The notes below the pieces were generated by a model. It did not search any database. It was given only the letters and a program-made list of their open reading frames with translations, and was not told the DNA's origin. Below, one piece after another: positions 12,531 to 23,100 of a stretch of 64,000 nucleotides of DNA. The translations under genes and the position numbers were made by a program. Location: positions 454,001 to 518,000 of the forward strand of contig JALIZF010001746.1 in NCBI GenBank assembly GCA_029948255.1, written 5' to 3'. The stretch's first letter is position 1. The number at the start of each line of letters is the position of its first letter. Source of the stretch: Telmatactis stephensoni. Its lineage: Eukaryota; Cnidaria; Anthozoa; Actiniaria; Isophelliidae.

Positions 12531-12840
12531 GTATAAAGGAAAACAGAGAGGAATAATAGTAGTAATAAAGAGGGTGTGTTGGAAGTGCACCTGCTAACTC
12601 AATTTGCAATGTTATCATCGTCTTAGCACTTTTGCAATAATTTGATCGTGTTATTCATCACCGAAATGTATTGAATTTTCATGCATATGGAAACCTCGTA
12701 TCTCCCACAATCATTTTAGACATTTCAGCAAGATAATTCCACCAAGTCTGTGTGTTTTGCATTTAAATATACACCTAATTATTGCCATATAAAAACAGAT
12801 ATTAAATTTTAGTACTTTAGTAAATTGAGAAATAAGAATA

Positions 12841-13003
12841 TATTATCACTATCACCAGACTCGTGTTTTAAAAGCTTGGAAATATCGTGATTTTTTGCGT
12901 GGTTTTCATAAACCCAAATGTATTTCACAGGTTTATGAAAACCACTCTAAAAATCACGATATTTCCGAGCTTAACACCGGAGTCTGAGGACAGTGATAAT
13001 TCA
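12841..13003. repeat. 163-bp hairpin with 75-bp arms
   Basis: Nearly the whole block is palindromic: outer arms TATTATCACT...AGTGATAAT, middle arms AAATATCGTGATTTTT / AAAAATCACGATATTT, inner arms GGTTTTCATAAACC / GGTTTATGAAAACC. The inner part matches the stem of the hairpin element at 61025-61170. Confidence 0.8.
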
Positions 13004-14127
13004 TTCCTATTTGATAAATTGACTAAATTACCAAAGTTCAATACCTGTTTTTATTTGACAACGTTGTACGTTTTTGCAATTTGATGTGAACATAGTGATG
13101 ATATCGTTCTTTTTAACAAAATGTATTTTGCTCTTTTTTCAATATATACTTTGGTACTAGACTTAAAACATTTTCTTGAATTCCTACTATTACAAAGATC
13201 AAGACCGCGCGCCCCTTATTAGCATGGATTTCGTTGAAAAACTGATGTTTTGAAAGATTGATTATTGACACTTGGTTTACACACAAAAATCGACGACAAC
13301 TTACAGAATTAGAAACTAATCTAATTCCAATCAAAAAGTGTCAGTATGTTTGAATATTTTGAAAATAGTCTTTTATCACTTCCTGTGACAACTTCATTAC
13401 CGATTCACGGCAGAACTTGAGGCTAAGTGTTCAAGTAATCTCAAACCAACAATATATTAATATGAAGTTCAGAAATGAAGGCCTCAATATTAGTACAAGA
13501 TGGAATCAATGTTAGAGCTTGTAATATCTTATACTCCGGAGGAACTGATGGCATATAACAGGAACCCGTACACTGCACTGAAGATTTCTGAGGATTATGG
13601 TCGACAATGCATTGGATGGTTAACTATTTTTAGCCTGCGTTGTGGCCCTTATAGAAAGGGAGGGGGTAGTGAGAAGAGAGGAAAGGGGAAGAGGACTGGG
13701 GAGGAAAGGAGGAAAAAGAGGGCTCTCATTTCCCACAGAAGCCAAACTTTCTCAAAATGAGGTGAAAGACTTTGTAGTATATTCTATTTAGCTTATTGCC
13801 TGCCTTTTTCAGCTAGTACGTTTTTGTTTTCACTGCTTGTGAATGGTATAAAAATTGAGCTCAAAACTAAAATATGATATGGGAAAATCAAAAGAAAACA
13901 AATTATAAAATATTTCTTGGGATTCCTGTGATCAAGACGCAGACGTAGTAAAAGCCCGTAAAAAAGTGTTCCCACAATTAAACTAATTGAAATTACAAGG
14001 TCAATACAATAGTTTACCTTCAATTCATTGCACTAAGTGCATTCAATTTAGAACATGAATTATTTTTATTTAGCAGTTTAAAGCTCAGCTAGCACAGGAA
14101 ACCCACTCCTCAGGTAAAACCCCAAAT
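13004..14127. other. upstream region of the VWA gene, one unassigned ORF
   Basis: No recognised gene. An open frame at 13500-13760 starts MESMLELVISYTPEELMAYN and ends in purine-rich low-complexity codons. Its first 40 residues look protein-like but match no family I know, and a stop precedes it in frame. It could be a pseudogene or transposon remnant. Confidence 0.3.
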
Positions 14128-17103
14128 ATGGGTCTACGAAGTAGCTTACTTCTACTGCTGGCAGCAAGTGCCTTCGAGAACGGTAAGTACACCGGCCAAT
14201 ATTAGCCCAATTCGAGGAAACTATTGGGACCCTATTGGGCTTCTTGTGGCAATAGGGATGCAAATAGCCGCCTCTTCCTCTCGTTCCCAGTCTCCCGTTG
14301 TTACATTCCCAGTTATCCCATGTGCAGAAGAGGCTACAACGATGTATCATTTGTTGGAATTTGCCATATTTTCTTATTCACATTCTTAGCTCTTGTTCTA
14401 TATACATATATACAGAGATCTTTTGCGCTCAACAAAATACAGAAAAGACAAGGTAACATCATGTTAAAATGATTTGGACCATTTTTGTTGTCATTAGTGG
14501 TGAACAGTTTTGCTTTGTTGCTTATGCCCATTAAGGACTCCTGCTTATGTAAAGTGCTAACCAGGTCCTCGCTTCTCAAAAACTTCTTAAGGACCGTTTA
14601 CACGGGCGATTTTTTCGCATTTAAGAGACTTGGTCCCAGTCCCCTGCTCGTTGTATTATTGGTTAATTTGGCTCTTATTGTCTCAGAGCCTCGTTTCTGA
14701 CCGGCCCATTGTCTGCTTTAACTCAATTAATCTGATGATTTTGATGACCACACGATAATATAGAAAAAGAATCACGTTCATTCATGCAGGCCACGAAGTA
14801 GTTTATCCTTCCATATCGAAATCTACACTTTGGACCACTTCATTGCGTTGGTTGAAAAGATCGAAAGACACAAACTAACACAAGAAAAACCACTAAAGGC
14901 TATTGCAAACTACATCAGGAAACTAGGCTATGATGGCACTAAATGGCAACAATTGCTTGGATCACAGTCTTCAGGTATGTAGTTTGTTTTTCACTGGTAA
15001 AGTTGCGCGCCATACAGTTCGAGTTACTTTGTCTTAGCCTAAATTACGTGTACATGTAATATTAAGTAGGATATGTGCAAAAATTGGTCAGATCAGAAAT
15101 CGGCGCAATTCTTTCTTTTTTAACTTCCTTCAATATGTACGTGTCTTTCTTCTGTCACTTGAGTGGTAAACAATACTACTCACTATCCAGGCATACAATG
15201 AGTAAAACAGAAATTCAAATTGGAGTGTGGTCTGTCCTGTCGTTAAGTTGAGTGTATATGCTGACAAACAGTTGAAACTCAACATCTAATTAACATCGAC
15301 ACAATATCCTAATACAACTTCATCGAAAAATACTGACATGCTTGCCATGAATTAATGTTAGTCGTTTGTTCCAGAGTCGTTACCAGATGGGATTTTAACC
15401 TCACAGGAGAAGAGCATTCTAACCAAGATGACCAAACATCAATTTGTTGGACAACAGGAAGAGGGCGTGGTCCATACTCCATTTGGTGACGTGGCTATGG
15501 GACGAGTTATCACAGGAATATGCGCTGGTATCAGTAGAAATAAAGCAGTAAAACTACAACAACTATACCAGGTAATAGATTAGGAAATCAATGGAACAAT
15601 AAGAACTAACCTGTCAAAGAGTCTTACAGTGCATACTATACCACTTAATAGTGTCTCGCGACAGCATAGCAAAGAGACCGAAACTAAATGCACGCAGAAA
15701 GTAGACGAATTTGACGTGTTTCCCCGTGTGAGAGAGCACGCTAGCACGCGCGCGCTCTGGATGAAGTTGTAAAAATAGCCTGAATGCAAGGCAACATGGC
15801 AGTGTTATCACACTACTTCACTGCACTGCAACTATGTAAAAATAGACATCAATGCAAATACCACATAGATGCACAGATGTCGTCAAAAAGTATCGGGGAA
15901 ACAAACCTATGCAACGGAACAAACTTGAGCGGCGTGATTGTTGCTGTAAGTTCCCAAAATTTCACGTCTTTCTATACCTCTATACTGAGGAACAGAATCA
16001 CAAATAAATGCACGCAATCTATTTTGTTTTTACTATATTTAACTCTTGACCAATTATAGAGTGCCTATTATTTTGTAAAGTCTGTCATCCATGCGTCTGT
16101 ACTTTAATAACACACGGTTGCCAACCAAACAGAACGGTTGTAACATACCAATGATCCATTTCAGATTACTTCTAGTCACATGGATAACCTATATGCAGCA
16201 ACAATTGCTGGTGATCTTGGACTAACATCTCTTGTCAACAAAATCAACCCTTCAACACCTCTATTTGGACCTGGTGGTACTTGGTCTCCAAACACTCAAT
16301 GTCCCAAAACCTTTAATACAGATAATTTATCTCATTCCAAAGCTACTAATGCACAAATCCTTGGAGGAATTGATGGTTTCTTGTTGGGTCACAGAATACT
16401 ATCTTGGAATACGTACAAAGTTCGTCTTGGTCAGTTATTAAGGATGTATTATGGTAGAGGGATAGTATACGATAACCAATATGCTGCATGTAAGAGGATG
16501 ACAACATTTAGGGAGATGGTTACAGAAAAAAAGCTGATAGAACAGGTGAGCATGCAAAAGCGATATGAACATCGTGGACGGTCACGTAGTCTATCATTTA
16601 TTACTGATATCATATGTTCCGTGCCAGTTGCTAATTTCATAATTTCTGAGGTAATGCTTGCGTATTCACCGTCATAATAATAAGAAGCCGGCCACCAGTT
16701 AATGCAAGTTTGCGGGACCTGCATCCTGCGCTCTCGATTGATTGGGGCCTTTATTCTGGTTCAAAGCCACAGCCTGCATGTAATTATAAAGTAAGACGTC
16801 TAAACTATTTGCAAAATACTGCAGGATTTTATGATAAATCAGAAACACCAAGAAGATCCTATACACCAATGTAGTTTGATGGATGTCTCACAAAATATAA
16901 GAATATAAAATCATATATTTAAAAGTATTATTAAAGAAAGATTACAAATTAAATAAGATAAAACAACTGTATTTTTTAGGTGACTGTAAGTGCTTATGCT
17001 GCAAAAGCAGCTTGGAATACGGACGTGGACTTCTCACCAGTTCAATACAGTGAAATTCCACAGCTTGGAAAAACCGCAATTCAACAGTTTTACATCTATT
17101 TAA
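14128..17103 (+). other. N-terminal region of the VWA protein, unrecognised domain
   Basis: Six exons encode about 338 residues. After the signal peptide comes a helical, charged stretch (HFIALVEKIERHKLTQEKPL), then FGDVAMGRVITGICAGISR and MDNLYAATIAGDLGLTSLVN, a glycine-rich loop with FGPGGTWSPNTQCPK, and ILGGIDGFLLGHRI. Cysteines are few. It reads as one globular domain just before the VWA, which might suit a ligand-binding or enzyme-like fold, but I recognise no catalytic motif. Confidence 0.5.
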
Positions 17104-20100
17104 GTATGTACTTTAATTTACTTCACGAGGTGTATTTCACTGAAGAAAAAGAGTTATATATTTCTAAAAATTTAAGCTATATAGAAAATATCTCCAAATT
17201 TAATTTATCCTTGGTTTGGAAAGAAAGGAAAAGAATAGAGAAGAAAAGAAAAGAGAAGAAAAGAAAAGAGAAAAAAGAAAAGAAAAGAAGAAGAAGAAGA
17301 AGAAAGCAAACGAAATGTCTTGAGCGGGGATTGAACCCGGACATTTAGATACGAGTGCAACGCATCTTTTTCTTTGACACTCATCTCGGAAACAAATTTT
17401 ATAGTACATAAACTCATGACAATTTGAGTTGTTTCTAAAAGCGTATTTTTGACCTCATAATGTCGACACTATGAATGCTTATACTATTATTTATATGAAA
17501 ACTATAATTTTCAGGGAATGTACGACATTCTGCAATTTCATTTTTTAATGTACATACATGTTTCGGTAGTCTCAGCTACCTTCGTCAGTGTAAGTGAACT
17601 ATAATTCTATTTAGAAGACTTTGTGAGAAATACTAAAAAAGAAAAAAATAGTAATATTAAAGCAATATAAAACGTCGCTTACTGATTATGTTTACATCTC
17701 CCAGCGTGTTTATATCACAGTACAGAGACATGCAACATTTAATAGTTTTTGTTTAAATATACATTATTCATTTGTTTAAAAAGTTATTTTCGTTTTTGAA
17801 TTGTTTCAAAGAAAATCTTCCTCTTGGAGCCAGCTGTCCCCACGCGAAAGACGATGGTAAGCATTGCAATAAAACGAAATAAAAAGAACTGAATAGAGCG
17901 GCAAAGATATAATATAAACTAAGCAAGCAAGAAAAGCAAAGCAAAGAAAACAAACAAATAACAACATTCAATTCAGCCACGGTTCATCCTTTCAAATTTC
18001 AGGTTGTTCGTTACCAGCCAACATCGTGTTTGTCCTGGATGAGTCTGGAAGTATAACCTTACCAAATTATGCAATTGAAAAAGATTTTGTTAAGTACGTC
18101 CTAATATAATACTGCACGAAAATATAGCAGTTTACTTAAAATTTGTTTTTTTACCCACAGAAAAATTATTGATGCATTCGATATTTCGTCGTACCAAACT
18201 CGGGTTGCTGTCGTGGAGTATTCGAACTTAGCGCACGAAACGATTCAACTAGACGACTTTTCTTCAAAATCAACTCTCATGTGCACTGTTCAGAGTCTTC
18301 ATTATGCAAGTAAGTCTATTTCTTGGCTGTTAGGTCCCAAATAAGCACTGTTTATTAAAGGCCCGGTAATACGAGCAACAAAATCGTGCAACTTGTCGCG
18401 CAACATTGTTGCGTTGAAAGTTGCAGAGCAAATGTTGCTCGTATTACCACCCCGCGCGCAACAAATTTTCTTTGTTGCAAAAAGTAGACAGTGCTTCTAC
18501 TTCGTGCAACAAAGAAAATTTGTTGCGCGCGGGGTGGTAATACGAGCAACATTTGCTCTGCAACTTTCAACGCAACAATGTTGCGCGACAAGTTGCACGA
18601 TTTTGTTGCTCGTATTACCGGGCCTTAACACGGCTACATATTATGGCGTATTTGAACCGCGCATGAGCAGAAATGTATGATAGATCATGTTAGTGCAATA
18701 ATCAAGTTTATTGCACGGTATTTTTCAATTGAATTTCTCGATGGCTTTTTATAGTTCACGCAAGTCTAAATTCTTTGAGCATATCCTTCCAAACACGTTT
18801 TGCTTATACTGGCCGGCTGATTTCGATAATGGCTTTGATGATTTTTATATATTTTCCTGGATCGATTGAAAAACTTAGTTCATAGGATAAAGCTTTAACT
18901 TAGAACAATTAACCTTTAGCTTTAACAAGACATAGTTTATAAACCTTACAGCAGGTGGAACGGCAACATCAAAGGCTTTACTGGCCGCGTATAGAGTTCT
19001 TGAACGAGCTCAATCCAATGCTGGTCCCAAACATAACAAGGATCCTCAGATAATGGTTGTACTGACAGATGGACAATCAAACGGTGGAGAAGCAGTTCTA
19101 AAACCAGTTGTTCAAAGTATAAAGAAGAACATGACAGGTATACGTGAGGGATGTCTTGGTTCGGAGGATTTATTGGAAATTAAAGAGGTGCAAGATTTCC
19201 CCGAGAACCGCTATTAATGGTCTTTAAAAAGTAGAGACTCGTTGTTAGATATTGGTCGATTTTTGCCTTACATATGCACACAAAATAAAGAAACAAAACA
19301 AAACAAAACAAAACCAAAATTACAACAATCAAAACAATTGTAACAAAATCGAGCGGTGCAATGTACAAACCAAAATTTACCTCGAATTTCGTAATCTGCG
19401 TCTATAACTCTCGAGTACCATTTTTTGATATTTTGTTTGTTTTTGTTTCTTTCTTTGTTTTATTAATTTATTGACAGAATGTACAAACTACAGCGGGTCG
19501 AATTTAGGGGAGGTGTGCAGGCAGGGTTGCGCAGCCCCCCCTAAAACGAGACTGCTGTTTTATCTCGATTGTCTTTCAAAATATTCTCTGGATAATCAGA
19601 ATGGTTTCTGATTTCTATAAATCTGCCAATAGGCTACTGGACCCGCCCCATTTAAGTAATTGAAATACCGAATATATATTTTCCACTTATACTGGATGCC
19701 TATGTTACCTTTTTCCAGGTTTAACAATCTTGACTGTTGGTATTGGTAACTACAAACTAAGTGAGCTTGAACTGATCGCCACTGACCCTACCAAACATGT
19801 CTTCACAGCTACTGATTTTAGTAGACTTGTGACCCTTGTGAAGTCACTTCGTAAACAAACATGCGAAAGTAAGCTGCAATTGAGACATGTTTGCTAACAT
19901 ATCTGAGTATCTACGGGGTTCTATTTCAAAAGGAAAGGGATGAGTAAGCTGCAGTGCTGTGAACAAAGAAAGAAAGAAAGAAAGAAAGAAAGAAAAATGA
20001 GAAAAAATTTAAAACTTTCAATTGAATTTAAAACTATTTTTCGATCACAATGTCGTAGCTTTCACCCAAACTTTCAGCCGTAATTTTGCACGCAAAGCCA

Positions 20101-23100
20101 TTGATTACGTAAATAAGGGCGCTATCAAACACTTTGATCATGCATTTATGCGTCTCTTTGAATGCCTCGAGGACAGTGGAAATTTGATTGAAATTTCATC
20201 TCTATTTTAGCTTCTACTGTGTTGAAACCTGTTCCATCAAATGATAACAAGCTTGAAGCAGGTCAACAAGCGAATGAAGTTGAAGTTACAGGATATATTA
20301 AACCTGGCAAAGCACGATATTTCACACTGCCGGCTGAGACACTGTTCAAGACGGAAAATATATCAATTCAGGTACTTACAATTTTAAGAACTGACCGACC
20401 GACCTACCGAGCTACTAGTCTGTCTGTCTGTCTGTCTCTCTGTCTGTCTGACTGACTGACTGACTGACTGACTGACTGACGTCTGACTGACTGACTGACG
20501 TCTGACTGACTGACTGACTGACGTCTGACTGACTGACGTCTGACTGACTGACGTCTGACTGACTGACTGACTGTCTGACTGACTGACTGACTGACTGACT
20601 GACTGACTGTCTGACTGACTGACTGACTGACTGACTGACTGACTGACTGACGTCTGACTGACTGACTGACTGACTGTCTGACTGACTGACTGACTGACTG
20701 TCTGAATGACTGACTGATTGACTGACTACTGACTGACGTCTGACTGATCATGACTGACTGACGTCTGACTGACTGACTGACTGACTGACTGACTGACGTC
20801 TGACTGACTGTCTGAATGACTGACTGATTGACTGACTACTGACTGACGTCTGACTGATCATGACTGACTGACTGACTGACTGACGTCTGACTGACTGACT
20901 GACTGACTGACTGACTGACTGACTGACGTCTGACTGACTGACTGACGTCTGACTGACTGACTGACTGACTTATTTCCTTTTATAATCCAGATAAAACCTT
21001 CCTATGGTACAATAACACTGTATGGATCAAGAACCAACGCCTCTCCTGGTCCCGACAACTATGATTTCAGATACCAAGGTAGATGGATATTATCTATGAG
21101 AATCAAATTTACACAAATCGTTAAACAATGTTGCAATTATTTTTGCAGTGGATGCAATATTAAGACAAAGAAGGAGTACCAACACACAAAATGGTAAGGC
21201 TGAATATTTCTTATCATATATCGGCTCAACTCAAACGACTTGCACATTTAATGGCGTCAGGACAGTTCAGTCTGGGTACGTAGAGGTTGTTTATTAACGT
21301 TCTTTATTCATTACAATTTGTTTGATTTCAAATAGGCAAAACGCTGGAATTTTGGAATGTGTGCAAAGGTACGAGTGAAATTCTCAAATTCTTGTTTTAC
21401 AAAGTGATCACAAAATGACTGTCGTATCACGAGTACTTATATTTTTTCACGCGTGTACTTTAACAATTTCAGTGAGTCTCATGCAAGCAGCTGGGCCCCT
21501 GATAAACCTGATAAAAGAAACTAGAAATAGAATTTAGAGAAGATTCAAATCAAGCAGATTCTGCTCGCAGGGTCACTATTCACACAGATCAATCTATTTC
21601 TCAGTTATTGTGTCGAGTTATCTGTGTCAATTTGCTCTATACTAATTGTACTACAAACAAATTAATCATCACTGATATGCTTATAGAAGAAGGAGAAACT
21701 TTATATTTGCACTCTGGTTTATGGTTTTCATGGTTTACAGATATTATTAAGCTAAAACGCATTGTTGCCGAGCACTGCTACTTCACATAGCTAAAAAAGC
21801 TAAGCACCCTATGTAAGATGTACCCATGAGCTTATCAATAATCATCGATTTTTTAGGCTACAATTCTACTAATTGTCCGCCTCTTTACCTCTCGATTTAT
21901 GGCGAAAACTCAACAAACTCTTGTTCTGGTAAGTTATACCACAGGTAACCCAATACTTTTCGAACAAGCATTAACTACCATACAAGTTAATGCAAGCATG
22001 CATCATATGCCGTCATGCAAGGGTGTAGCCAATCGAGTTGCTAATGCGTGCTCGGTACGTACATTGCGCAAACAATAACCCTTTCAAAATCATTGCAACA
22101 TAGAAGCCCAGACTGAACATCTGGAAATTCATGTTGATTGAAGGATAAGCGATGCGATTCAAACATTATGAGATCTTCTTCCATGTTCGATGATTTTGAA
22201 AACTCCCAACTTTCTTTCTTTCAAATAGTAATTTTTTGTCCATCAGATGCTGCCTCGTAAGTTGCAGTGTTCTTTTTTTCCAGACCGCGACTGCTCTGTT
22301 CCTGATCAGATTAAATTTGAAATCAAAGCAGGTAAAGAGAAATGATCATAACTCAATTATTGACAACATCTTACTGAGTGTCACATGACAATCTAATTTT
22401 AGGATTCGTTCACACTAGTCTGGATAAATTTTCAAACATCTTTTTTGCAAGTACGACTAGGCCTTCCTTCCACTTTAAAACCGGTGTTTTTCCTCTTGCT
22501 CTGAGGTAGGAGAAAGGCGATGAAATATTAGTTTTCAAATTTATAACCATTAGTGCGGAGGTACTATTAGTTTTCTTGTGTCAATCAATATAAATCAATT
22601 AATATTATCGATTTCTATTTCTATTTTTAGCGCAAATCATAAGAAAACACGAAAATATCTGTTACCTTGAATTGAGAGCTGACCGATTTATTAATGCAGC
22701 CAAATTTTCCATAAAGGTTGGTTTTGTCTAATGAATAAATGCTTTACAGCACGGTACGGTTATATACAATAGGAACTTCGAATGTATATATTTTATAGAC
22801 ATTACAGCACATGGTCACCGCACTGACACGGTCATTGCGCATGCACCGCGCGTTGGGTTTGCCATCATACGAACACTGCTATAGAGTGCTTACAATATAT
22901 CCGTGAAAAACGTTGTAAGAAATTGCACTAATTTGCACTAATGAAACAATAGAAAACAAAGGATTTCGCACTATTTAGTACAATTTAGTTCGCTAACTTT
23001 TTCACGAATATATTGTAAGCACTCTATGAAAACATAAATTCAAATTCGTGCCGTGATCGTGTCTTTCCGTGACCGTGTCGAGACCATGCCGCGATGTGTC

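Noticed and set aside
14183..14188. GTAAGT as the donor of the signal-peptide exon of the VWA gene
   Set aside because: It is a better consensus, but joining it to 14790 runs into a stop; the GTACAC donor four bases on keeps the frame through all 28 exons. An unseen extra exon remains possible.
18355..18680. Two overlapping open frames with the same peptide on both strands
   Set aside because: A direct effect of the palindromic MITE; the identical translation on both strands shows the symmetry.
20404..20751. Open frame of SQSVSQSVR repeats
   Set aside because: Translation of the CTGA tetranucleotide array; intronic.
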